DNA from: JBGLNJ01 sp964353405 | GTDB taxonomy: Bacteria > Chloroflexota > Anaerolineae > Fen-1058 | DNA length: 14,901 bases | Assembly: GCA_964353405.1 (NCBI GenBank) | Contig: CAYGWJ010000179.1 | Coordinates: 1 to 14,901, forward strand | Reading direction: 5' to 3' | In this document: positions 6,685 through 13,625 of the stretch, in pieces | How the letters are laid out: each line of letters begins with the position of its first letter | How positions within the stretch are numbered: position 1 is the stretch's first letter | Notes under the pieces: generated by a model | Seen by the model: the letters and a program-made list of their open reading frames with translations, nothing else | Database searches by the model: none | What the model was told of the DNA's origin: nothing | Translations under genes and position numbers: made by a program

Positions 6685-7674
6685 TTATGAAAGATAGCCG
6701 TGTTCTTTGTACCAACTAAACGTCCGCCGGACCGTCTCACGGAAAGGCGTTTGAGGCAAGCCCAACTCGCGCGCGGCCTTGCTTGAATCAAAGTAGATGA
6801 ACTCGCCGGCAAGCCTCAGTTGATCTCCGTTCAGCGGCAGCGGTCGCCGCGCGAGCTGGGTGACCAGGTCAATCGTCGCCGCCAGTGGTCCGATGAGCGC
6901 GCGCGGCAATTCAAAACGCGGACCGGGGATGCCCGCGACCTCGCACACGATTTGCATCGCCTCTCGATGCGTCAGGTTGTGCGCGGCCAGGATGTATCGC
7001 TCGCCCGCTCGCCCGCGCTCGGCGGCGGCAATGTGCCCCGCGCACACGTCGGCCACGTCAATGTAATTCACGCCGCCCGGCGGATAGACCGGCGGCACGT
7101 GCCCGCCGGCGACCTCGGTCACGATGCTGCCGGAGATCAGGTTCAAATCGCCCGGGCCGAGGATGATGGACGGATTGACGATGACGGCGTCCAGTCCGCG
7201 CGCGATGAATTCGCGCACGACGCCCTCGGCCAGCCGTTTGCTGTGGCCGTAGCGAAAGCGCTCCGGCGGCAGGTTGAATTCGTGAGATTCGTCCATCAAC
7301 CCTTGCGAAGGGTCAGGGATGCCCAATGAGGCGACGGAGGAGGTAAACACCAGCCGATGCACTCTCGCGTCGAGCGCGGCCTGGCATACGGCGCGTGTGC
7401 CATCCACGTTGACGCGGTAGAGCTTGTCCACGCTTTGCCGCCAATAGTCGGCCACGGCTGCCACGTGAAAGACCACGTCACAGCCGCGCATCGCTTCGGT
7501 CAAGGTCCCCGGCTCGGTCACATCGCCAAGGGCGTGCTCGACCGTCACATCCTGCAGCGCATCCAGGCGGGACGACGCGCGATGCAAGGCGCGCACGCTC
7601 CAGCCACGCTCCACGAGTGCCTTGCACAAGTTCGCGCCGACAAAGCCTGTGCTTCCGGTGACGAATGCTTTCAT
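6685..7674 (-). CDS. NAD-dependent epimerase / dihydroflavonol-reductase-like protein
   Basis: A 329-residue extended SDR. The N-terminal TGSTGFVG (6-13) is the GxxGxxG cofactor site, TSSVA (111-115) carries the active-site serine, and Tyr142/Lys146 (YGHSK) complete the YxxxK pair. The overall look (FHVAAVADYW, NVDGTR, GPGDLN, PPGGVNYIDVADV) is that of the dihydroflavonol-4-reductase/HpnA group, which acts on sugars, sterol-like or other ketone substrates. The actual substrate cannot be assigned and no hopanoid gene is visible nearby. It starts 10 bases after the glmS stop with only a weak ribosome site, suggesting translational coupling to glmS. The PanE-family gene starts 29 bases after its stop. 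Confidence 0.85.
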   Translation of the reverse strand: MKAFVTGSTGFVGANLCKALVERGWSVRALHRASSRLDALQDVTVEHALGDVTEPGTLTEAMRGCDVVFHVAAVADYWRQSVDKLYRVNVDGTRAVCQAALDARVHRLVFTSSVASLGIPDPSQGLMDESHEFNLPPERFRYGHSKRLAEGVVREFIARGLDAVIVNPSIILGPGDLNLISGSIVTEVAGGHVPPVYPPGGVNYIDVADVCAGHIAAAERGRAGERYILAAHNLTHREAMQIVCEVAGIPGPRFELPRALIGPLAATIDLVTQLARRPLPLNGDQLRLAGEFIYFDSSKAARELGLPQTPFRETVRRTFSWYKEHGYLS

Positions 7675-7684
7675 GCGGGTGGAA

Positions 7685-9475
7685 TCAGTCCACGGTTAGC
7701 GTTTTGCTCAGGTTCCTCGGAAAGTCCGGGTCATGGCCGCGCGCTACGCTGAGCCGATACGCCAGCAGTTGCAGCGGGATGGTGGCAAGCAGTGGATTCA
7801 AGATCGGCCCGGCCTGTGGCAGAACGATCAGGTCATGCGCGTTGGCGCGCAAGCGCGCATCCTCTTGGCCGATGGCGATGGAGCGCGCGCCCCGGCACGT
7901 GGTCTCGTTGATGCCGCTCACCAACAGGGGCGTGTCGTCCGGCCCAGCCACAAAGAGCACCGGGTAGCCTTCGCCCACCGCCGAAAGCGGCCCGTGCTTG
8001 AACTCGGTCGAAAGCATTCCCTCGCAGTGAGCATAGGTGACTTCTTTCAGCTTGAGTGCGCCTTCGAGCGCGATAGGGTAGGTGAGGCCATAGCCCAGGC
8101 AGTACAGGTCGTTTTCGCCGACGAGCGCCGGTTCCAGCGCTGCCACTTGCGGCTCGGCTTGGGCGATCGTCTGCTCCAACAGGTCGGGCAGGCGGGCCAG
8201 TTCCGCGGTCGTTTGGCCGCCCATCCTCAGCGCCAGGAACAAGAATGCCAGCGCCTGATTCATGAACGTCTTGGTGGCTGGGACGCTGATCTCGTAACCG
8301 CAACCCATCGGCAAGTAACATTCGCTCACGTTCATCAGAAAAGAACCCAAGACGTTGACCAGGCCCAGCACGCCCGTCCGGCGCTCTTGAGCAATCTCGA
8401 TAGCGTTGAGCACATCCTTCGTCTCGCCGCTCTGGCTGACGAAAACGCCCACGTCATCCGGCCCAAGCGCCGGGCCATATTGCACGATGAACTGCGGCGC
8501 AAGAATGGGAATCGCAGCGCGTCCGGCCAGTCGGCCCAGGTACACCGCGCCCAGCATGCACGCGTGATAGCTCGTGCCGCAGCCGACGAGGTAGAGGTGA
8601 CGCGCCGCCTTCATCCGCTCGACCATTTTGGCCACGTGCGGCGAAGCTTCCAGCAGGTGAAGCAGCTCGCCGGCCAGGCGCGGCTGTTCGTGAATCTCTT
8701 TGAGCATAAAGTGCGGATAGCCGCCCTTGACGGCGGCGTCCATGCTCTCGGTGATGATTTCCGGTTCGCGCTCGACGAGACTGCCGTCTTGCACACTCCG
8801 CAGCTCGATCCGGCCGGCATCAAAGATGACGATCTCGCCGTCGTTCACGCGGGTGATGCGGCGGGTGAGCGGCAGGATGGAGGGCAGGTCGGACGAGACG
8901 CACGTGAACCCTGTGGCCATCCCCGCCACCAGGCCGGAGCCTTTCTTGATGGCATAGAGTCTGTCTTCGCCGACCCGGCCGATGACGAAAGCATAGTCGC
9001 CTTCGAGGTCGCCATAGGCATGGCGAATCGCTCCGACCATGTCATAGCCCCGGTTCATGTATCGCTCGACGGCGTGAACGCACGACTCGCCATCATTCGT
9101 GGAGCGAACAGTCATCCCTTCGGCCATGAATTCTTGGCGCAGCTCGACGTTGTTGACGACGTTGCCGTTGTGCGCGCCCACCAGGTCGCCATCGGAATCG
9201 AGGTGAGGCTGGGCGTTCACTTGCGATGGCGCGCCGAACGTCGCCCAGCGCAGTTGGACGATGCCGCGCGTGCCGACCATCTCGGCCAGGTGATGTTTCG
9301 AAGCTACCGCGTCCACCTTGCCCACGTCCTTGCGTAGATCAATCGAGCCGTCGTCGTGCATCGTGGCGCAGCCGACCGAGTCGTAGCCACGATAAGAGAG
9401 CCGCTTGCCCGCTTCGACGAGAATCGAGCCGAGGGGTTGTTCTTTATCCGTGACAAGGCCAAAAATGCCGCACAT
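7685..9475 (-). CDS. glmS: Glutamine--fructose-6-phosphate aminotransferase (GlmS-type)
   Basis: 596 residues, the usual GlmS length. It makes glucosamine-6-phosphate from fructose-6-phosphate and glutamine, the entry step to UDP-GlcNAc. The N-terminal class II glutaminase domain has the nucleophile Cys2 (MCGIFG), Arg76-Trp77, the HNG motif (102-104) and Asp128. Two SIS domains follow, with CGTSYHA (309-315), SQSGETKD (357-364), KLKE (475-478), EFKHGPLS (491-498) and the C-terminal PRNLSKTLTVD. The isomerase residues corresponding to E. coli Lys485, Glu488, His504 and Lys603 are all kept. Oddly, the glutaminase motif RWATHG reads RWATFG, losing the glutamine-contacting His (E. coli His77). 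The start has GAGG 5 bases upstream. No glmS ribozyme-like leader is seen. It begins the tight glmS-epimerase-panE series. Confidence 0.93.
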   Translation of the reverse strand: MCGIFGLVTDKEQPLGSILVEAGKRLSYRGYDSVGCATMHDDGSIDLRKDVGKVDAVASKHHLAEMVGTRGIVQLRWATFGAPSQVNAQPHLDSDGDLVGAHNGNVVNNVELRQEFMAEGMTVRSTNDGESCVHAVERYMNRGYDMVGAIRHAYGDLEGDYAFVIGRVGEDRLYAIKKGSGLVAGMATGFTCVSSDLPSILPLTRRITRVNDGEIVIFDAGRIELRSVQDGSLVEREPEIITESMDAAVKGGYPHFMLKEIHEQPRLAGELLHLLEASPHVAKMVERMKAARHLYLVGCGTSYHACMLGAVYLGRLAGRAAIPILAPQFIVQYGPALGPDDVGVFVSQSGETKDVLNAIEIAQERRTGVLGLVNVLGSFLMNVSECYLPMGCGYEISVPATKTFMNQALAFLFLALRMGGQTTAELARLPDLLEQTIAQAEPQVAALEPALVGENDLYCLGYGLTYPIALEGALKLKEVTYAHCEGMLSTEFKHGPLSAVGEGYPVLFVAGPDDTPLLVSGINETTCRGARSIAIGQEDARLRANAHDLIVLPQAGPILNPLLATIPLQLLAYRLSVARGHDPDFPRNLSKTLTVD

Positions 9476-9487
9476 CGTTTCCTCACG

Positions 9488-9520
9488 AGACCTCTGAGGT
9501 TTCTGAAACCTCGTGGGTCT
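9488..9520. repeat. 33-bp palindromic hairpin in front of glmS
   Basis: A perfect inner palindrome, GAGGTTTC-T-GAAACCTC (9496-9512), is enclosed by a second pair of arms, AGACC (9488-9492) and GGTCT (9516-9520), with 3-base mismatched bulges between. It fills almost the whole 48-base gap between the zinc-ribbon gene stop and the glmS ribosome site. There is no T run on the minus strand, so it is not an ordinary terminator. It may be a REP-like repeat or a leader hairpin affecting glmS expression. Confidence 0.7.
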
Positions 9521-9523
9521 GAC

Positions 9524-10291
9524 TCAATACGTCTGCTCTGTCTTGCACATTCCGCACTGCCATTGGCGACCCTGGCCGCCGGCTTTGAGCAAGTCAGCGA
9601 TCACTGCGCGTTGTTGCCTGGCCACATCCGTCACCAGGTCATCCCAGTTGCAATAGTCCACAAGGTCGGACTGGCCTTCTCGGACTTCGACAAAGGCGTT
9701 GCCGCCCAGATCGAACCCAGACTGGCATTTAACGCACGTCAGCTTGAGCCGCAGCCTGGGCTTGAAGATGAGTGCACCCAGCGCCGCGCCGCCCGCGCCG
9801 AACGCCACACTCACGATCAGGCCGCAGACCAGGCCAATCGCCATTTGACCTGGTTGAACGCCCTGGCTGAGCTGCTGCTCGATTTGGTTTCGCGCCAGCT
9901 CGAGCTGTTCCGGCGGCGTGCCCATCAACCTCGCCGTGTACAGGCCCGCGTCAACCAGGCGACCTTGCGCTCCGAGCCACGCCGGCAACTGTTGCGTGAC
10001 CGGCAGGGCAATCACGCCGAGGACAGTGGACACGACGCCCGCAATGACGCCCGCCGGCGCAGTCTGGTTGGCGGTCAACTTTTCCGGCGAGCGGGCCTGC
10101 GCCAGGAAGGCAGCCAACAAGCCGATGCCGAGGCTGAGCGCAAGGCCGACGGGTGTGGACAGGCAATACAGCGTGAGGCCGGTATCGCCGGGGAGGAGGA
10201 GCGCCAGCGTCAGCAGCACGGATACGAGAACAGACGCAATCGCGCCGATGACGCCAGCGGTGATTCCGGGTTTGAGCATTTTCTTAAACAT
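9524..10291 (-). CDS. Four-TM membrane protein with C-terminal zinc-ribbon-like tail
   Basis: 255 residues, not recognised as a named family. Four hydrophobic segments lie at about 10-33, 44-65, 78-99 and 149-176. Between the third and fourth is a soluble stretch (about 100-148) rich in Gln and Leu (PEQLELARNQIEQQLSQ). The C-terminal, probably cytoplasmic, tail has CVKC (186-189), a lone Cys214 and CGMC (246-249), an arrangement that could bind one zinc. The Gly/Ala-rich helices resemble small membrane-domain proteins of unknown role. The start is supported by AAGGAGA about 6 bases before the ATG. It is first in the co-oriented gene series, after the tRNA terminator, with no clear promoter of its own. 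Confidence 0.75.
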   Translation of the reverse strand: MFKKMLKPGITAGVIGAIASVLVSVLLTLALLLPGDTGLTLYCLSTPVGLALSLGIGLLAAFLAQARSPEKLTANQTAPAGVIAGVVSTVLGVIALPVTQQLPAWLGAQGRLVDAGLYTARLMGTPPEQLELARNQIEQQLSQGVQPGQMAIGLVCGLIVSVAFGAGGAALGALIFKPRLRLKLTCVKCQSGFDLGGNAFVEVREGQSDLVDYCNWDDLVTDVARQQRAVIADLLKAGGQGRQWQCGMCKTEQTY

Positions 10292-10409
10292 GGTGTGTCT
10301 CCTTGTGAAAAGGCGAGAGGCAAGAAGCGTTGGGAACGATGGCCGTGGTCATGTCAACATCTTTTGTGGCATCCGAAAAGCCTGAGGAACCCAGTCTGCC
10401 GAACAGGAC

Positions 10410-10437
10410 AAAAACAGCCCGCGACTCCGCGGGCTGT
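10410..10437 (-). terminator. Rho-independent terminator of the tRNA-Glu unit
   Basis: Perfect 10-base arms ACAGCCCGCG and CGCGGGCTGT (10414-10423 and 10428-10437) enclose a 4-base loop. On the minus strand they are followed directly by a run of Ts (10410-10414 read as A on plus). It starts two bases past the tRNA 3' end. Confidence 0.92.
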
Positions 10438-10438
10438 G

Positions 10439-10512
10439 TGGCCCATGCGGGGTTCGAACCCGCGGTCTCCGCCTTGAGAGGGCGGCGTCCTAGGCCGCTA
10501 GACGAATGGGCC
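10439..10512 (-). tRNA. tRNA-Glu (anticodon CUC)
   Basis: A 74-nt cloverleaf on the minus strand. The acceptor stem is GGCCCAT/ATGGGCC with discriminator A. The anticodon stem CCGCC/GGCGG encloses loop CTCTCAA, whose central bases CTC read GAG codons (Glu). The T stem GCGGG/CCCGC encloses TTCGAAC. The 3' CCA is not encoded. The gene has its own promoter and terminator and appears monocistronic. Confidence 0.96.
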
Positions 10513-10525
10513 GTTCATCGGCGCG

Positions 10526-10554
10526 ATTCTACCAGTAAGGGCAAGAACTGTCAA
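10526..10554 (-). promoter_or_regulatory. Promoter of tRNA-Glu
   Basis: On the minus strand TTGACA (10549-10554) and TAGAAT (10526-10531) are separated by exactly 17 bases. The -10 box ends 13 bases before the mature tRNA 5' end. A GC-rich stretch (CGCGCC) follows the -10 box, as in stringently controlled stable-RNA promoters. Confidence 0.88.
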
Positions 10555-10631
10555 ACTCTTGTCGCAAAATGCGCGCACTGCGGGAAAAACTCTCGCTGCT
10601 GGTTAGTATCATCTCAATAATTCGCGGGACT

Positions 10632-10695
10632 AGACTTCCGAAGTCTTGGCAAGACGTTGCGACAAGCGTAAATCCAGTCAAGACTTCGGAAGTCT
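10632..10695. repeat. Pair of inverted AGACTTCCGAAGTCT palindromes
   Basis: Two 15-base palindromes, AGACTTCCGAAGTCT (10632-10646) and AGACTTCGGAAGTCT (10681-10695), are each self-complementary apart from the centre. Taken with two flanking bases they are also reverse complements of each other over 17 bases, 34 bases apart. The pair can therefore fold as two small hairpins or one long one. This is the layout of REP/BIME-type repeats. No gene covers it. Confidence 0.8.
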
Positions 10696-10811
10696 CCCCT
10701 ACTTTTTGAGAAGATACGCTGGTTAACAGATGTACCCGTCCCTGTATTCCCCCAATGGGCCGTTCTTTAGAATCAGCGCCGGCATCGTCTTTCCATATAG
10801 GCTTGATCCCT

Positions 10812-10842
10812 GAAAGAAGGGGCACGGCTTGGGCCGTGCCCC
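10812..10842 (-). terminator. Terminator hairpin behind the FG-GAP remnant
   Basis: Ten-base arms GGGGCACGGC (10819-10828) and GCCGTGCCCC (10833-10842) enclose a 4-base loop, followed on the minus strand by TTCTTTC. It lies 21 bases after the remnant's stop codon, so it is probably the original terminator of the lost gene. Confidence 0.75.
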
Positions 10843-10862
10843 GGCTGGTGAACTGTGTCCGG

Positions 10863-11030
10863 TCAATTCTTGAGCACGATCGGCAGATAGATCCTGTGCG
10901 GGGTCAGGTTGATATAGACTATGTTTTGCCCCCCATCCATGCCAACTGCCAGGTCCAGATAGCCGTCGCGATCCACATCGCCAAGCAAGCTGCAGTGGGT
11001 GGTCGAGGCTTTCCGCTGCAACTTGCCCAA
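10863..11030 (-). pseudogene. 3' remnant of an FG-GAP/VCBS-repeat surface protein
   Basis: Reading the minus strand into the TGA at 10863-10865 gives a short tail containing LLGDVDRDGYLDLAVGMDGG, a calcium-binding FG-GAP/VCBS-type loop (DVDRDGYLD). It ends in IYLPIVLKN. Such YLP-hydrophobic-K/R-N endings are common on exported Chloroflexota proteins. No start codon or signal peptide belongs to this piece. The homology fades just before the hppA terminator at about 11035. It is too short to be a working protein and is best read as the end of a gene whose 5' part was deleted. Confidence 0.7.
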
Positions 11031-11066
11031 CAACAAAATGGGAGAGAGCTTGCGCCCTCTCCCATT
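11031..11066 (-). terminator. Terminator of hppA
   Basis: Inverted arms AATGGGAGAG (11037-11046) and CTCTCCCATT (11057-11066) with a 10-base loop lie 31 bases after the hppA stop. On the minus strand they are followed by the T-rich sequence TTTTGTTGTT. Confidence 0.8.
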
Positions 11067-11096
11067 CCTTATCCGTCTTATTCTCTGTCGGCTGTG

Positions 11097-13427
11097 CTAC
11101 TTGGCCGTCTCGAGCGCCGGCGCTTCACGCTTGCTTTGCCAGATGGCCCAGGCCGTGCCGGCCAGCAAGACGACGGCGACCACGACCACGCCCCAGTTGA
11201 TCGAGCCGTCGGGGTTGCTGATCGGGTACTTGACGATGATGGGTGCGGCCAGCAAGCTGATCAGGTTGCCCACTTTGATCATGGGGTTGAGCGCAGGGCC
11301 GGCGGTGTCCTTCATCGGATCGCCCACGGTATCACCCACAACGCCTGCCTTGTGCCGCTCCGAGCCTTTGCCGGTGTTCTTGACCAGGTCGCGCGGCTCG
11401 TCCTCGATGGACTTTTTGGCATTGTCCCACGCGCCGCCGGCATTGGACATGAACACGGCCAGCAGTTGGCCGCTCAAGATGACGCCCGCCAAAAAGCCGC
11501 CGAGCGCTTCTACCTGCAAGATCAGACCGACCGCGAGCGGCATGAGCACGGAAATGGTCGCCAGCGGGATCAGCTCTTTTTGCGCCGCCGCGGTCGAGAT
11601 GCCCACCGCGCGCGCATAGTCCGGCTGGACCGTGCCTTCCATCACGCCGGGGATGCGGAACTGCCGCCGCACCTCTTCCACGATCAGGCCCGCCGCGCGG
11701 CTCACCGCGCGAATCGAAAGCGAGCTGAACATCCACGGCAGTGCGCCGCCCAGCAGCAAGCCGATAAAGACCTTGGTGTCCGAGACCCGGATGGCTTCCA
11801 TCACCGGCATCTTGAGCTGCATTTGCACTCGGCCCACGTCGGTGATGAACGAAGCGAACAGGCTGACCGCTGCAATCACCGCCGAGGCGATGGCAATGCC
11901 CTTGGTGATGGCCTTGGTCGTGTTGCCCACCGCGTCGAGGTCGGCCATGATCTGGCGAGCCTTTTTTGTCTCTTCGTCTTCCATGTCGTGCCACGCCATC
12001 TCGCCGATGCCGTTCGCGTTGTCGCTGATCGGGCCATACGAGTCCATCGCCACGTTGTTGCCGGTGTGGCTCAACATGCCGATGCCGACCATGGCAACCG
12101 CGTACAGCACATAGGTCGCGCCCTGGCCTTGGTAAAGCAACAAGGCGATGATAAAGCTGATGACGATGACGCACAGCGCCCACACACTGGATTCCATCCC
12201 GACCGAGAGGCCTGAGAGGATCGTCGTAGCCGGGCCGGTACGAGTGGACTTGACGATCTCTTTGACGGGCGGACGGCGGGTCGAAGTAAAGTACGACGTG
12301 AGTGGGTTGAACGCGACGGCCAGGCCCACGCCGACCGAGGTCAGCATCGCCAGCTTCCAGTCGTGCGCGTACAAGATTGCCACCAGGAACGAGAAGAAGA
12401 TGGTGTTGACGCTCGACACTTCGTACGAGCGGAACATGGCTTCTTCTGCGTCGTGGGCGCGCAGGAACCCAAGCGGGAACTTTTCCCAGATCGGCACGGT
12501 AAACGTGCCAAGGATCGAAGAGATAACTCCGATCGCGCGGATGATGAGCGGATAGACAATCCACTTGAGGCTGTGCGTCGGATCAAGCGCGACCAGCGCC
12601 AGGCCCAGGATCAGGCCGGAGACGATGGTCACTTCATAGGACTCAAAAATGTCCGCGGCCATTCCGGCGCAGTCGCCCACGTTATCACCCACCAGGTCGG
12701 CGATGACGGCGGCGTTGCGCGGGTCGTCTTCGGGAATGTCCTTTTCGACCTTACCCACCAGGTCCGCGCCCACGTCGGCGGCTTTGGTAAAGATGCCGCC
12801 GCCCACGCGCATGAACAGCGCCAACAGCGTGCCGCCAAAGCCAAAGCCCAGCAGCGCATCCGGCGCGGCGGTCCCAAAAACGATAAAGATCACGGTGCCG
12901 CCGAACAGGCCCAGGCCGTCGGTCAACATGCCGGTGATGGTTCCGGCGTAATATGCGATCGAGAGCGCCTCATTAAAGCCGCGCCGTGAAGCCGAAGCCG
13001 CGCGAACGTTGGCCTGGATCGCCATTCTCATGCCGAGCTGGCCGACCAAGAGCGAAAACGTTGCGCCCATGATGAAGGCGATGGTGCGGCCGATCGCGAC
13101 GACGATCTGCGCGGTGCCCGCCCCAAACTCGTTGACGGCTTCCTGGCTGGGCGGGACAACGTACACGCTCAGGAACATGGCAACGGTCAACGCGCCGATG
13201 AGCGGCAGTATGGTCCGCAACTGGCGGTTCAGGTAGCTGTCCGCGCCGATGCGGATCGCGTTCCACACTTCCTGCATTGCGGCCGTGCCTTTGTCTTTCT
13301 TGAGTACCGAGCCCCTCAGGAACCAGGCGTACAAAAGAGCGATGAAAGCGACGAACAGCACGCCCATGATCGAAAACTGCTCAAACCCGTTCAAACCGTG
13401 CCTTGAAGCGAGACCTAAAATGTCCAT
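11097..13427 (-). CDS. hppA: Membrane-bound proton-pumping pyrophosphatase, K+-independent class
   Basis: 776 residues with about 16 hydrophobic segments. It hydrolyses pyrophosphate and pumps protons across the membrane. Hallmarks are the substrate/Mg loop ADVGADLVGKVEKDIPED (217-234), DNVGDCAGMAAD (248-259), MDSYGPISDNANG (461-473), and in the C-terminal part WDNAKKSIEDE and GDTVGDPMKDTAGPALNP. The residue pair that decides potassium dependence reads Lys505 and Thr508 (GNTTKAITKG). This matches the Lys/Thr of K+-independent H+-pumping enzymes rather than the Ala and Gly/Ala of K+-dependent ones. The start has GGAGGT 6 bases before the ATG and a canonical promoter upstream, and a terminator follows, so it is a single-gene unit. 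It is divergent from butyrate kinase. Confidence 0.97.
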   Translation of the reverse strand: MDILGLASRHGLNGFEQFSIMGVLFVAFIALLYAWFLRGSVLKKDKGTAAMQEVWNAIRIGADSYLNRQLRTILPLIGALTVAMFLSVYVVPPSQEAVNEFGAGTAQIVVAIGRTIAFIMGATFSLLVGQLGMRMAIQANVRAASASRRGFNEALSIAYYAGTITGMLTDGLGLFGGTVIFIVFGTAAPDALLGFGFGGTLLALFMRVGGGIFTKAADVGADLVGKVEKDIPEDDPRNAAVIADLVGDNVGDCAGMAADIFESYEVTIVSGLILGLALVALDPTHSLKWIVYPLIIRAIGVISSILGTFTVPIWEKFPLGFLRAHDAEEAMFRSYEVSSVNTIFFSFLVAILYAHDWKLAMLTSVGVGLAVAFNPLTSYFTSTRRPPVKEIVKSTRTGPATTILSGLSVGMESSVWALCVIVISFIIALLLYQGQGATYVLYAVAMVGIGMLSHTGNNVAMDSYGPISDNANGIGEMAWHDMEDEETKKARQIMADLDAVGNTTKAITKGIAIASAVIAAVSLFASFITDVGRVQMQLKMPVMEAIRVSDTKVFIGLLLGGALPWMFSSLSIRAVSRAAGLIVEEVRRQFRIPGVMEGTVQPDYARAVGISTAAAQKELIPLATISVLMPLAVGLILQVEALGGFLAGVILSGQLLAVFMSNAGGAWDNAKKSIEDEPRDLVKNTGKGSERHKAGVVGDTVGDPMKDTAGPALNPMIKVGNLISLLAAPIIVKYPISNPDGSINWGVVVVAVVLLAGTAWAIWQSKREAPALETAK

Positions 13428-13478
13428 GTTCTAACCTCCATGTTTTTATTATGTAAAAAACAATAAAATAAACGGGTT

Positions 13479-13506
13479 ATTATATACAATTTCTTATAAA
13501 AGTCAA
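13479..13506 (-). promoter_or_regulatory. Promoter of hppA
   Basis: On the minus strand TTGACT (13501-13506) and a perfect TATAAT (13479-13484) are separated by 16 bases. They would give a leader of about 45 bases before the hppA start. Confidence 0.75.
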
Positions 13507-13579
13507 TGAAGGTTTAATATTTTTTTATGCAACATTTGGATTTGCCATTTGATTTTATTTGTCCTTTTTTATTTGATGT

Positions 13580-13607
13580 TTGACATTGCCAATTATTTAT
13601 ATATCAT
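13580..13607 (+). promoter_or_regulatory. Candidate promoter of butyrate kinase
   Basis: TTGACA (13580-13585), 16 bases, TATCAT (13602-13607). Transcription would begin only a few bases before the ribosome site at 13615-13621, giving an unusually short leader. In such AT-rich DNA, chance matches are likely. Confidence 0.35.
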
Positions 13608-13625
13608 ATCCCACAAGGAGGCGCC

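Larger units (their letters stand above)
13428..13625. other. Very AT-rich divergent spacer between hppA and buk
   Basis: 198 bases, strikingly AT-rich (long T and A runs, TATATA-type steps), in an otherwise GC-rich window. It contains the hppA promoter on the minus strand and a weaker promoter candidate for buk on the plus strand. No coding signal was found. The shift in composition starts just outside the hppA start codon. Confidence 0.7.

Noticed and set aside
7733..9337. A 534-codon open frame on the plus strand
   Set aside because: It lies exactly opposite glmS, has an Arg/His/Gln-rich composition typical of antisense reading of GC-rich DNA, and shows no recognisable domain.
9476..9523. 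Possible glmS ribozyme/riboswitch ahead of glmS
   Set aside because: The 48-base gap is far too short for a glmS ribozyme (about 150+ bases) and is filled by a simple palindrome.
10352..10357. TTGACA on the minus strand upstream of the membrane-protein gene
   Set aside because: No acceptable -10 box is found 15-19 bases downstream, so I did not call a promoter.
10529..10825. Minus-strand 98-codon frame
   Set aside because: It runs through both palindromes and the tRNA promoter, with no ribosome site and no recognisable protein features.
10755..12215. A 486-codon open frame on the plus strand
   Set aside because: It is antisense to hppA and crosses two terminator hairpins and the FG-GAP remnant. 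The His/Asp/Arg-rich sequence looks like an antisense artefact.
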